DNA of 64,000 nucleotides, from assembly GCF_004402495.1 (NCBI RefSeq), contig NZ_SOFH01000017.1:89460-153459 (forward strand). Direction: 5' to 3'. This document shows, in pieces, positions 9,019-17,135 of this stretch. This stretch comes from Cryobacterium sp. HLT2-28 (GTDB lineage Bacteria; Actinomycetota; Actinomycetes; Actinomycetales; Microbacteriaceae). A model generated the notes under the pieces. The model saw only the letters and a list, made by a program, of their open reading frames with translations, ran no database searches and was not told the DNA's origin. The stretch's first letter is position 1. Each line of letters starts with the position of its first letter. A program made the translations under genes and the position numbers.

Positions 9019-9666
9019 ATGAATCCACAAGCCCGGCTCGATAACATCGCTGCAGTGGCCTCGATCAACGACCCCGTTCGCAGATCACTCTTCGATTTCG
9101 CAGTACGCAGTGAAACGGCGATCGGGCGAGACGAAGCCGCCACAGCATTGGGCATCCCGCGCGGAACGGTTGCATTCCACTTGGACCGCCTGGTCGAAAG
9201 CGGTCTGCTCACAACTGAGTTCCAGCGCCGAACAGGCCGGACCGGTCCCGGCGCGGGACGACCCTCAAAGCTCTACCGACCCACCAGGGCCGAAGTTGTC
9301 GTCTCCCTACCGGAGCGACACTACGATCTCGCTGCAGACCTGCTCAGCTCGGCGATCGAGGAATCGGACCGAACCTCCGAACCCATCCGCCAGGCACTCA
9401 TTCGGGTATCGACCGCCCGTGGCCGCGCACTGCGAATCAGCGCAGGGTCGTTCGCCGCGATGCTCTCGGACACAGGCTACGAGCCCCACGACAGGGTTCA
9501 CGGGGGCAAGGTGCTCACCAACTGTCCCTTTCACCGGCTTGCCTTGAGCCACACGGAAATAATCTGTCAAGCGAATCTGGCGCTACTGCAAGGTGCGGCG
9601 GAAGGCGAAGAGGAAATCCGTTTCGACCCAGGTGAAGGACGATGCTGCGTGCAGATCGGCGCATAG
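9019..9666 (+). CDS. Winged-helix regulator with C-terminal cysteine cluster (SufR/ArsR-like)
   Basis: A 215-residue protein. Residues 1-75 form a winged helix-turn-helix: DPVRRSLFDFAVRSETAIGR, then ATALGIPRGTVAFHLDRLVE and SGLLTTEFQRRTG. A basic PGAGRPSKLYRP wing follows. The C-terminal third has four Cys in the order NCPFHRLA, EIICQANLAL and GRCCVQIG, the layout of regulators that hold an iron-sulfur cluster or a metal, as in SufR. A redox- or iron-sensing repressor is therefore likely but not shown. It is divergent from the flavoprotein operon with 112 bp between starts, which argues that it controls that operon and itself. Confidence 0.75.
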   Translation: MNPQARLDNIAAVASINDPVRRSLFDFAVRSETAIGRDEAATALGIPRGTVAFHLDRLVESGLLTTEFQRRTGRTGPGAGRPSKLYRPTRAEVVVSLPERHYDLAADLLSSAIEESDRTSEPIRQALIRVSTARGRALRISAGSFAAMLSDTGYEPHDRVHGGKVLTNCPFHRLALSHTEIICQANLALLQGAAEGEEEIRFDPGEGRCCVQIGA

Positions 9667-10053
9667 AAGAGAAAATGAAGCTCTGACGAAGATTGCCGGC
9701 AAGCAGACGTCGCCCAGGCGCTCGGCACCGCGGCGATCTACGCCGGTGCGCGAAACCTCGCCTCCATGCTCAACGCCGCTGAGACCCACACGGGCTCCCA
9801 CGTGGCCAGCGAAAACCGGCCCGTGACCCCAAGCCACCAGCGGGTGAGCTGCGATCAGCGCCCCACCCGTCCCCGAGGCTACGGGCAAACTGGAAGAGAG
9901 CGTATGCGGCCTGTCTCGTCGACGACGACGCCTGCGCACACTGCCTTGGACGCAAGGACCTAGGAATTTGCACGTCGGCCATGGATGACCAGGTGAAAAG
10001 GATAGGCCGCCGCCGACGGCACATGGACTGCACAGCCTTACGGATCCACAGAC
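9667..10053. other. Gene-poor debris between regulator and SDR fragment
   Basis: No supported gene. A plus frame around 9690-9770 reads DVAQALGTAAIYAGARNLAS, faintly like the end of a carboxymuconolactone-decarboxylase (AhpD-like) protein, but it has no start and the match is too short to call. The rest has no recognisable coding content. Confidence 0.4.
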
Positions 10054-10195
10054 TCAACGAATGGCGGTTAATCCGCCATCGACGACCAAAGCTGCTCCTG
10101 TGATGTAGGAGGCGGCGGCGCAGAGGAACACTATCATCGGGGCGATTTCTGTCGGGCTGGCTTGCCGTTTCAGCGGCACAGGGTCAAGTGGACGG
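10054..10195 (-). pseudogene. Remnant: C-terminus of a short-chain dehydrogenase/reductase
   Basis: The minus frame ends TGA at 10054 and reads PLKRQASPTEIAPMIVFL, CAAASYITGAALVVDGGLTA, the typical last 40 residues of classical SDR enzymes (the substrate-loop exit and final strand VDGGLT). Sequence before VPLKR is unrelated, and no NAD-binding Rossmann fold or YxxxK motif exists upstream. Only the gene tail survives. Confidence 0.8.
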
Positions 10196-10288
10196 CCCTA
10201 TTTCCACGACAAGGGCATTGAATATTACCGCTACGTTTCACCCTCGTCTTCTCGCTGAATCTGGTCTAGCGAGTCAGAGCGTTAGGCT

Positions 10289-11404
10289 GTGAAAATGGCG
10301 TCTGAGGGTGGCACGCGCGTGGGTTCCGCTGTCCGTGGGATGCCTCCGGGCTACTTCGCGCTGGTCATGGCCACGGGAATCATTTCGGTTGGGATGCACC
10401 TGATCGGCGTCCGAACGCTCAGTGTCGCCCTCCTGATCGTGTGTGCCACGGCCTACCTGGTACTCATCGTGCTGACCGGATGGCGGTTCGTCGCCTATCG
10501 GGTCGCCTTCCTCGAAGACTTGCACGATCCGCACCGGGGCTTTCAGTTCTTCACTTTCGTGGCCGGCACCAACGTCTTGGCCGCGCGCCTGGCCATCGAG
10601 GGCTGGTTCGCGGCGGCCGCGACGCTTCTGGGGGCTTCCGGCCTCACCTGGCTACTACTCGGCTATGTAGTCCCCTGGCTCGCTGTCTTGGGCCATACGG
10701 CGCGGCCCGTACTCGGCGCTGCGAACGGCACCTGGTTCATCTGGGTTGTCGCAAGCCAATCGGTCGCCGTCGTGGCAGCCGCCTTGGAGCCCGCATCTGG
10801 GGATGCACGGGCGTTGCTCGCGGTCCTTGCCATCCTGTCCTGGTCTGTGGGCATCTTCCTCTATGGAGCCGTGGGTGTTTTCGTCGCATTGCGACTGGTG
10901 CTGTACGAAATCCGCCCGAAGGACATGGACGCGCCGTACTGGGTATCCATGGGCGCCTGTGCGATCACGGTGTTGGCGGGCGCACGAATCGTCGAGATGG
11001 CAGACGCACCGATGGTGAGCGCGACAAGAGGCCTTGTTGGAGGTGTCTCCGTCATGTTTTGGGCGTTCGCCACCTGGCTTGTCCCCGTGCTCATCGCGGT
11101 CGGGTTCTGGCGTCATGTCAAGCGCCGCCTACCCCTCCGTTATGGAGCAACACTCTGGAGTATCGCGTTCCCGGTCGGAATGTACGCCGTCGCCGGCATC
11201 TATCTCGGCCAGGCCGACAAACTTCCGCTGGTTGGACAGATCGGGACCGCCTCACTCTGGGTGGCCCTGGCCGTCTGGGTGACCGTGTTCACCGCAATGG
11301 TCCGTCAGCCGCTCAGGGATGGCGGATACCTTCGTGGAGAACGTGAGAAGCCGATTACCCCGACGCGCCGGCTTTCGCCGGCGGATGGAGAGAGTGAGGA
11401 CTGA
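10289..11404 (+). CDS. TehA/SLAC1-family (TDT) channel or transporter
   Basis: A 371-residue protein with about ten hydrophobic segments. The N-terminal MPPGYFALVMATGIISVGM is characteristic of the tellurite-resistance/dicarboxylate transporter family, whose structurally known members are anion channels. The repeat of five helical hairpins fits the length. A hydrophilic tail of 35 residues ends the protein. Start GTG 10289 or ATG 10295 is uncertain. The cupin gene begins 3 bp after its stop, so they are co-transcribed. The substrate cannot be read from sequence; anions such as nitrite, formate or chloride are possible. Confidence 0.82.
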   Translation: MKMASEGGTRVGSAVRGMPPGYFALVMATGIISVGMHLIGVRTLSVALLIVCATAYLVLIVLTGWRFVAYRVAFLEDLHDPHRGFQFFTFVAGTNVLAARLAIEGWFAAAATLLGASGLTWLLLGYVVPWLAVLGHTARPVLGAANGTWFIWVVASQSVAVVAAALEPASGDARALLAVLAILSWSVGIFLYGAVGVFVALRLVLYEIRPKDMDAPYWVSMGACAITVLAGARIVEMADAPMVSATRGLVGGVSVMFWAFATWLVPVLIAVGFWRHVKRRLPLRYGATLWSIAFPVGMYAVAGIYLGQADKLPLVGQIGTASLWVALAVWVTVFTAMVRQPLRDGGYLRGEREKPITPTRRLSPADGESED

Positions 11405-11407
11405 ACA

Positions 11408-11740
11408 GTGCAGAAAATCTCGATCGAGGCGCTCGCCCGCCAACAGCTCAAGGCCGCCACCAACAGCACGAGTGGTCGCGCAGCCGACACGGTCTTCGGG
11501 GGTCACGAGAAGATCATGCGTCAAACGGTCATCGCCCTGCTCGACGGGAGGTCCCTGAGCGAGCATGAGAATCCGGGCGAGGCAACAATTTACGTCCTCA
11601 GCGGGCGGGTACAGCTGAGAATGGACGACGTCGTCTGGGAAGGCCGCACCGGGGATCTCCTGATCGTTCCTGATGCACGCCATAGCCTCGCCGCGATTGA
11701 AGATTCCACGGTCCTGATGACCGTCGCCAAAAAGGGCTAG
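11408..11740 (+). CDS. Small cupin-domain protein
   Basis: A 110-residue single-domain cupin: SLSEHENPGEATIYVLSGRV carries the first cupin motif (HxN..E) and GDLLIVPDARHSL the second (G..P..H). Residues His, Glu and His suitable for one metal are present. Members of this family are often regulators or small-molecule binding proteins and many remain uncharacterised. GTG start at 11408 lies directly behind the transporter gene. Its job in the pair is unknown. Confidence 0.75.
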   Translation: MQKISIEALARQQLKAATNSTSGRAADTVFGGHEKIMRQTVIALLDGRSLSEHENPGEATIYVLSGRVQLRMDDVVWEGRTGDLLIVPDARHSLAAIEDSTVLMTVAKKG

Positions 11741-11788
11741 GCCATGGCGCTTGGCTGAACCCGGCCGGTGCGGGAGTGAATAGCTGCC

Positions 11789-11945
11789 TCAGCTGCAGCC
11801 ACTCGTGCTGCCACAGCTTTCGCAGGCGTAGCACGAATCCAACGGTCGCATAGCGGTGCCGCAAGACATGCACAGTGGCGCATCCAGGATGAGCCCTGCT
11901 GAGCCTCGAGCAGTTCCGCCGAGAAATGTATCGAGTGAGTCGCCG
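11789..11945 (-). pseudogene. Remnant: C-terminal zinc ribbon of a B12-dependent ribonucleotide reductase
   Basis: The minus frame ends TGA at 11789 and reads LDAPLCMSCGTAMRPLDSCY then ACESCGSTSGCS, the conserved cysteine tail of class II (NrdJ) reductases that re-reduces the active site. The preceding homologous part HFSAELLEAQQGSS is in another frame, so a frameshift separates them, and the catalytic domain is absent. A fragment without function. Confidence 0.8.
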
Positions 11946-12020
11946 AGGAGCCAACAGGCCAGTAGTGGCGATCGTCAGGAGTGTCCCAGCGAATACGTGG
12001 AGCGTTGCGCGGGCAGTCGT

Positions 12021-12572
12021 TCAGTGCCTTTCCAGGCACGAGCAACAAGAGGATGCCTCGGCTGACTCCAGTACCGAGGGACTCGGGAGGGCAAGTGAGG
12101 ACCTGCGCCGGGCTCTCCAGGTCCGACGCCATCCAGCACGGTCGGGACTCGGCGACCCCTGTGGATTGACAGGCGAAACGCCGCGCGCTCCTGCGGCAGG
12201 TGCCGCACCGACGTCGGTGAAGTCGGGAACCTGAATTTCGTGGTCGACGATCGCTCCGTCTGCGATAAAGGCACCTCGGCCGACCTGCGTGTAGCTGCCC
12301 AGGCGCGCTTGGTTGCCGACGACCGCATCAGGTCCAACATGCACGTTGGCTCCAATGAATACTCCCGCGCCGATGATCGCCCGGTGATCGATCCAACTCC
12401 CCTGCCCGATCCACGAGCCCGGCCCGACCTGGGCTCCGCTCTCTACATAGGCTGCGCTCGAGACAAAGGCGCTGGGGTAGACACGAGCACCGGGGGAAAC
12501 AAGCCCCTTGCCATTCACGTGACGCCGGTATTTCGACACTTCACCTGGGTTGAGTTCCACTTCCAGACTCAT
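12021..12572 (-). CDS. Hexapeptide-repeat (left-handed beta-helix) acyltransferase-like protein
   Basis: Residues 25-115 of the 183-residue frame are hexapeptide repeats ([LIV]GxxxX): VSPGARVYPSAFVSSAAYV, AQVGPGSWIGQGSWI, HVGPDAVVGNQARLGSYTQV and GRGAFIADGAIV. That is the left-handed beta-helix of acyl- or sugar-nucleotide acetyltransferases and gamma carbonic anhydrases. ATG 12572 is chosen as the start because MSLEVELNPGE begins the structured part. The last 60 residues are Arg/Ser-rich and unlike the family, suggesting a frameshifted or extended end. It lies 128 bp behind the E2 gene on the same strand and could use acetyl-CoA, but the substrate is unknown. Confidence 0.6.
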   Translation of the reverse strand: MSLEVELNPGEVSKYRRHVNGKGLVSPGARVYPSAFVSSAAYVESGAQVGPGSWIGQGSWIDHRAIIGAGVFIGANVHVGPDAVVGNQARLGSYTQVGRGAFIADGAIVDHEIQVPDFTDVGAAPAAGARGVSPVNPQGSPSPDRAGWRRTWRARRRSSLALPSPSVLESAEASSCCSCLERH

Positions 12573-12700
12573 TCTTACCAATTTGTAACTCCTCGTTTCG
12601 TCTTGCAACATGGCTCGTTCGATCCCGCCCTCATCTCGAGGACTCCCGGGAAATCGCTCCGGGACCGACCCGTCATTCGAGTGGCCGGTCCCATCGGCCG

Positions 12701-14005
12701 TCAGGCGATGATTGTCCACGGAGTCTCGATCAGGCGGGTCAGGGTCTGCAGGAACTGCGCGGCCACGGCGCCGTCGATGATCCGATGGTCCGCCGACAGG
12801 GTGTAGCGCATCCTGTGCCGGACGACGATTTCGCCGCCCACCACGACCGCTTCGGGGGTGGTGCCGCCGACAGCCAGGATCGCCCCTTCGGGCGGGTTGA
12901 TGATCGCGGTGAATTGCTCCACGCCGAACATCCCGAGGTTGCTGATCGTGAAGGTTCCGCCCGACATCTGGGCCGGCGTGAGCTTCTTGGCGTTGGCCAG
13001 CATGACCAGGGCCTTGGCCTCCGTGCCGAGCTGGCTGACCGTCTTCTGGTCCGCGTCCTCGATGACGGGAACAACGAGGCCATTGCCGGAGGCGACTGCC
13101 ACACCGATGTTGACGCGGTGGTGCACCAGCATCTCGCCGCTCGGGTCATCGATATAGGACGCATTCACCTCGGGGTGCTCGCGCAGGGCGAGCGCGCTCG
13201 CCCGAATCAGCAGGTCGTTGATGCTCACCCTCGGTCGGCCGGCCAGAACAAGCTGCGCGTTCAGGTCAGTGCGCAACTGCACCAGATTCTCCGCGTCCGC
13301 TGCGGCCGTGACGAAGAAGTGCGGGATGCTGCGGGCGCTCTCGCCCAGCCGTCGTGCGATGATGCGGCGCATATTACTGAGCGGGACGGCCTCGGATGCA
13401 CGCTTGTCGTCGGCCTCATGCGCGACTGCGGAAGTTTCCGCAGCGGGCGCAGCGGTCACCGATGTGCTGAGCGCGCCAGGACCGGGACCCGTCGCCTGCG
13501 CGAGCAGTTCGTCGGTATCCGCCCGGATGATTCGACCGCCGGGCCCCGTGCCGCGCACCTGGCTCAGGTCGAGATGGTGCTCCCGTGCGAGTTTGCGCAC
13601 CAGCGGCGAGGCAAAGAGGCGATCGCTTCCCCCGGAGGCCTTTTCGGTGGCCGAAGCAGGTGCCGAGTCGGGGCTCGCGGGGGCATCCTCGGTCAACACG
13701 ACAGGGGCCGTCGCGGCAGAATCGGCCGCGGCGGCGGGCGTCGCCCCTGGCGCAGGACCTGTGCTCGGCTTGCCGTCGTCGAGCAGTGCGATGGGCACGC
13801 CGATGGAGACCAATTTGCCCTCGGGCACAAGATGCTCGGACAGAGTGCCGGCCTCGTAGGCTTCATATTCCATCGTGGCCTTGTCGGTCTCGATCTCGAC
13901 GAGCAGGTCGCCGACCTCGACTCGGTCGCCGGGCTGCTTGTGCCAGACGGCGATGGCGCCTTCCTCCATCGTGTCGGAGAGGCGGGGCATGGTGATTTCG
14001 ATCAT
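12701..14005 (-). CDS. pdhC: 2-oxoacid dehydrogenase E2, dihydrolipoyl acyltransferase
   Basis: A 434-residue core enzyme of the complex. Order: one lipoyl domain (residues 1-76, lipoyl lysine in IETDKATMEYEAY), an Ala/Pro linker, the E1/E3-binding domain (SPLVRKLAREHHLDLSQVRG then TGPGGRI), a second linker, and the catalytic domain with the terminal ADHRIIDGAVAAQF motif (His and Asp of the CoA-dependent transfer). It takes the acyl group from E1 to CoA. The ATG overlaps the E1beta stop (14002-14005). No E3 gene is present, so it must borrow a housekeeping dihydrolipoamide dehydrogenase. Confidence 0.93.
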   Translation of the reverse strand: MIEITMPRLSDTMEEGAIAVWHKQPGDRVEVGDLLVEIETDKATMEYEAYEAGTLSEHLVPEGKLVSIGVPIALLDDGKPSTGPAPGATPAAAADSAATAPVVLTEDAPASPDSAPASATEKASGGSDRLFASPLVRKLAREHHLDLSQVRGTGPGGRIIRADTDELLAQATGPGPGALSTSVTAAPAAETSAVAHEADDKRASEAVPLSNMRRIIARRLGESARSIPHFFVTAAADAENLVQLRTDLNAQLVLAGRPRVSINDLLIRASALALREHPEVNASYIDDPSGEMLVHHRVNIGVAVASGNGLVVPVIEDADQKTVSQLGTEAKALVMLANAKKLTPAQMSGGTFTISNLGMFGVEQFTAIINPPEGAILAVGGTTPEAVVVGGEIVVRHRMRYTLSADHRIIDGAVAAQFLQTLTRLIETPWTIIA

Positions 14006-15018
14006 GATTGTGCACCCATCGGGTAGCGGCGACGACCGACGGCATCGAGGGTCTGGCGAATGGCGCCGATGACGTCATCGACCGACGGCAGCGCAGCTGT
14101 CTCCAGTGGTTTTGAGTAAGGCAGCGGCACTTCGGCCATCGCGACGCGTCGAACAGGCGCGTCCAGATAGTCGAAGGCGCCGTCGGAGATGGTCGCCGCG
14201 ATCTCAGCGCCGATTCCGTAGGTCAGCCAATCATCCTCAAGGATGACGGCGGCATGCGTCTTCTTCACTGACTCCACGACCGTTTCCCGGTCGAGCGGAC
14301 GCAGGCTGCGCAGGTCGATGACCTCGATGTCCAGGCCGTCCGATTCCGCGAGCCGTTCCGCAACCTGAGACGCAACATAGGCCATCCGCGAATAGCCGAT
14401 CAGGGTGATGTCGCTCCCCCGACGGGTGACGGCTGCTTTACCGATCTCAGCCGGCACGTCACCGTCGGGCACCTCCCCCTTGTTGTTGTACAAGGACAGA
14501 TTCTCCAGGAAGAGAACCGGGTCGTTGTCCCGAATCGCCGCGATCAGAAGCGCCTTGGCGTCGGCGGGTGTGCTGGGCGCCACGACCTTCATCCCGGGCA
14601 CGAAGGCATAGAAGAGCTCGATGTTCTGCGAGTGAGTCGCACCCAGCTGCTGGCCACCGCCACCCGGCGTACGGATGACCAGGGGAACCCTGGCCTGTCC
14701 GCCGAACATGCCGTATATTTTGGCAGCGTGGTTCACGATCTGGTCGAGGGCTAGCAGGGAGAAGTTGATGGTCATGATCTCGACGACGGGGCGGAGACCA
14801 AGCATTGCGGCACCGATGGCGGCACCGGTGAAGCCCTCTTCGGCGATGGAGGTGTCCCTGACACGCTTCTCACCGAATTCGTCGAGCAGTCCGGCGGTGA
14901 TCTTGTAGGCGCCTTCGAAGAGGCCGATTTCCTCGCCCATCAAGAACACGTCCGTGTCCCGGTGCATTTCCGAGCGCAGAGTATCGTGCAGCGCCTGTCG
15001 ATAGGTCATGATGCTCAC
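14002..15018 (-). CDS. pdhB: 2-oxoacid dehydrogenase E1 component, beta subunit
   Basis: A 338-residue transketolase-fold subunit. EEIGLFEGAYKITAGLLDEF and DTSIAEEGFTGAAIGAAMLG form the thiamine-pyrimidine side of the active site; MTINFSLLALDQIVNHAAKI and RTPGGGGQQLGATHSQ are family landmarks, and the C-terminal DLRSLRPLDRETVVESVKKT precedes the E2-contact region. With E1alpha it decarboxylates a 2-oxoacid using ThDP. Overlaps both neighbours by 4 bp. Confidence 0.92.
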   Translation of the reverse strand: MSIMTYRQALHDTLRSEMHRDTDVFLMGEEIGLFEGAYKITAGLLDEFGEKRVRDTSIAEEGFTGAAIGAAMLGLRPVVEIMTINFSLLALDQIVNHAAKIYGMFGGQARVPLVIRTPGGGGQQLGATHSQNIELFYAFVPGMKVVAPSTPADAKALLIAAIRDNDPVLFLENLSLYNNKGEVPDGDVPAEIGKAAVTRRGSDITLIGYSRMAYVASQVAERLAESDGLDIEVIDLRSLRPLDRETVVESVKKTHAAVILEDDWLTYGIGAEIAATISDGAFDYLDAPVRRVAMAEVPLPYSKPLETAALPSVDDVIGAIRQTLDAVGRRRYPMGAQS

Positions 15019-16163
15019 TGGCTGACTCCGTACTCGGGGATTGGTGCAGGTTCGAACAGAGGTTGCCCTGGCAACCGATGGGAGTCGTTTGCGACAGGTG
15101 TGGCGTAGGTGTAGTCGAAGAGGGTCGACACGTCGGGGAATGGACTGTTTTCGGCAAATGCCGCGGCCGCGGCCGCCTGTGCGATTGCGTCCTGGTCGAT
15201 GGACGCCAATTCCTGCTCGTCGAGCAGTCCGTCCGCGAGGAGCGTCGCCGCAAAGGCAGGAACCGGGTCTCGCTCTTTCACCTGGATCATCTCTTCGGCT
15301 GAACGGTACTTTGCGGGGTCAACGACGGAGTGTCCTCGGAGCCGCTCGGTCACGACTTCGAGTAGGAACGGCTTGCCGGCACGAGCCATCGCGACCGCCC
15401 GTTCGGTCGCCTCGAACACGGCGAGGGGATCGAGACCATCGACGCGTTCGGACGCCATCCGGTAGGCGGATGCCCTCTTGTAGAGATCGGGCTCCGCGGA
15501 AGACTTCTCGACCGTCGTGGCCATCCCCAGCGCGTTGTTGATGACGACGTACACGATTGGCAGATTCCAGAGTGACGCTATGTTCAGGGATTCGTGGAAG
15601 GCCCCGATGTTCGTCGTTCCGTCGCCCATCGTGCACAGGACGATCTCATCCCCACTGCGATAGTCGATGGCCAGGGCTGCTCCCGTGGCGAGGGGGATCT
15701 GACCGCCGACGATGCCGTAACCGCCCAGCATCCGCTTCTCAAAATCGAACATGTGCATGGACCCACCCCACCCCTTGGACACGCCATCGGCCCGGCCATA
15801 CAGCTCCGCCATCACCCGATTGGGATGGATGCCGCGAGTTATCGCGTAACCATGCTCGCGATAGTTGGTGAAAAGGTAGTCGCTCGGGCGAAGCGCCGCC
15901 ATGAGTCCGACGACTGCGGCCTCCTCGCCAAGATTCAGGTGGCAGTATCCGCCGATCATCGCCTGAGTGTAGGCCCGCGCCGCTCGCTCCTCGAACCGGC
16001 GAATGAGCATCATCTGGCGGTAGAAACCGACCCAGCGTTTGCCGGTTCCCTCTTCGGCCAGTGGCGAGGCTGGGGCACGTTCCACCGACCGCGCGGGCGG
16101 TATGGGCACCTGCGGCACCCGGGAGGTCTTGGGGGCCGCTGTTGTTCGCGGACGCGTGGACAT
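15015..16163 (-). CDS. pdhA: 2-oxoacid (pyruvate) dehydrogenase E1 component, alpha subunit
   Basis: A 382-residue subunit. The thiamine-diphosphate/Mg motif is GDGTTNIGAFHESLNIASLW followed by VINN; GGSMHMFDFEKRMLGGYGIV is the phosphorylation-loop region of the family. ATG 16163 is chosen because GGGAG sits 8 nt upstream; the longer frame to 16217 would run into the palindrome at 16224. Residues 1-50 are a Pro/Ala-rich extension. Pyruvate is the likeliest substrate, but acetoin or a branched-chain oxoacid cannot be excluded. First gene of the E1alpha-E1beta-E2 operon. Confidence 0.9.
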   Translation of the reverse strand: MSTRPRTTAAPKTSRVPQVPIPPARSVERAPASPLAEEGTGKRWVGFYRQMMLIRRFEERAARAYTQAMIGGYCHLNLGEEAAVVGLMAALRPSDYLFTNYREHGYAITRGIHPNRVMAELYGRADGVSKGWGGSMHMFDFEKRMLGGYGIVGGQIPLATGAALAIDYRSGDEIVLCTMGDGTTNIGAFHESLNIASLWNLPIVYVVINNALGMATTVEKSSAEPDLYKRASAYRMASERVDGLDPLAVFEATERAVAMARAGKPFLLEVVTERLRGHSVVDPAKYRSAEEMIQVKERDPVPAFAATLLADGLLDEQELASIDQDAIAQAAAAAAFAENSPFPDVSTLFDYTYATPVANDSHRLPGQPLFEPAPIPEYGVSQ

Positions 16164-16223
16164 AGGAGCACTCCCTGCTCGGCCTTCGTAAGGTCGGGGA
16201 TCGACGAGTCGTAGCAATCTTTA

Positions 16224-16243
16224 ATGATACGAATTGGTTTCAT
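16224..16243. promoter_or_regulatory. Imperfect palindrome, candidate TetR operator of the dehydrogenase operon
   Basis: ATGATACGAA faces TTGGTTTCAT (8 of 10 positions pair), a 20-bp dyad in the AT-rich gap between pdhA and the divergent tetR. Position and size suit a TetR dimer; binding is inference. Confidence 0.5.
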
Positions 16244-16300
16244 TCTACATCGAAGAGTACGTTTGAGGTAAGAATTCTTCCCACATCCGAAGGGCTCACC

Positions 16301-16945
16301 GTGGACCCAGCGACCACAGCGCACACCGTTCGCAGACGCGGCCGTCCCACAGAGGCGGGGCGCATCGAACGTCGAGGGCAGATCCTGGATGCCGCCCTGC
16401 CGATCTTTCTCGGCTACGGCTTCGGCAACGCGACGGTCGACCGGATAGCGGTCGCGGCCCGGGTCACCAAACGCACCATCTACAGTTACTTCGGCAACAA
16501 GGACGGTCTGTTCACCGAGATGCAACGACGCCTCGCCGCGAACGTCAGCGGCGAGTCAATGGTTCCAGAGACCCTGGAATCACTGGCCACGCGCATCGTG
16601 TATGGCTTGCACTCAGCCCAGATGATTGGGCTGCACCGGCTCGTGATCGCCGAATCGCTACGGTTTCCGGAACTCGCTCGAAACCTCCACGACAACGGCG
16701 ACATGCAGCACATCAGGCGCCTGGCGGACCAACTTCGAGCCGAGCACGGCCCGGCTGTTGCAACCCGTGCGGAATCGCTCTACGCACTGCTTCTGGGTGA
16801 GGACTATCGGCGGCGGCTACTCGGGCTGCTGGGTCCGGTGACGGCTGCCGAGGCCACGATCCACGCACAGTCGGCACTAGCGCTCATCTGTCTGACGAAC
16901 AGCGCGGACGTCGAGCACCCCGCAATCACCGAGAACGATCAGTGA
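16301..16945 (+). CDS. TetR-family transcriptional regulator
   Basis: A 214-residue one-domain-plus-ligand-pocket regulator. Residues 13-65 hold the TetR DNA-binding motif: RRGQILDAALPIFLGYGFGN then ATVDRIAVAARVTKRTIYSY and FGNKDGLF. The C-terminal helices (TLESLATRIV onward) resemble the AcrR/TetR_C group. GTG 16301 follows AAGGG by 8 nt. It is divergent from the dehydrogenase operon with a palindrome between, so local repression is likely. The zinc-ribbon gene starts 23 bp after its stop and is probably in the same transcript. Confidence 0.88.
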   Translation: MDPATTAHTVRRRGRPTEAGRIERRGQILDAALPIFLGYGFGNATVDRIAVAARVTKRTIYSYFGNKDGLFTEMQRRLAANVSGESMVPETLESLATRIVYGLHSAQMIGLHRLVIAESLRFPELARNLHDNGDMQHIRRLADQLRAEHGPAVATRAESLYALLLGEDYRRRLLGLLGPVTAAEATIHAQSALALICLTNSADVEHPAITENDQ

Positions 16946-16968
16946 CCTCGACTATCGGGAGGATCGTG

Positions 16969-17112
16969 ATGGACGGCAACCCGCGTGACGTTCCCGCCCG
17001 TGGTGACCCTGTCTGCTGGCTCGAGCGAGTGTGTCCGGAATGCGGTGCGCTGGTCGAGGCTGACCTGCCGGCAATGTGCTGGCGCTGCGGCGTTGGGGTC
17101 CAGCCTTCCTGA
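16969..17112 (+). CDS. 47-residue double-CxxC zinc-ribbon mini-protein, copy 2
   Basis: ATG 16969 follows GGGAGG (5-nt purine-rich gap, GATCGTG). It has the same CPEC and CWRC knuckles and the same PVCWLERVCPECGALVEADL core as the protein at 3067-3216; the first 14 and last few residues differ. The two DNA copies are also closely alike over about 110 bp, with mostly third-base changes, so the coding sequence is under selection. Lies behind tetR on the same strand. Function unknown; zinc binding is inferred from the Cys spacing. Confidence 0.7.
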   Translation: MDGNPRDVPARGDPVCWLERVCPECGALVEADLPAMCWRCGVGVQPS

Positions 17113-17135
17113 AACCGAGCTCCTGGGCATCACCG

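Noticed and set aside
9690..9775. Possible carboxymuconolactone-decarboxylase tail
   Set aside because: Match is under 25 residues with no conserved Cys pair; not enough to call.
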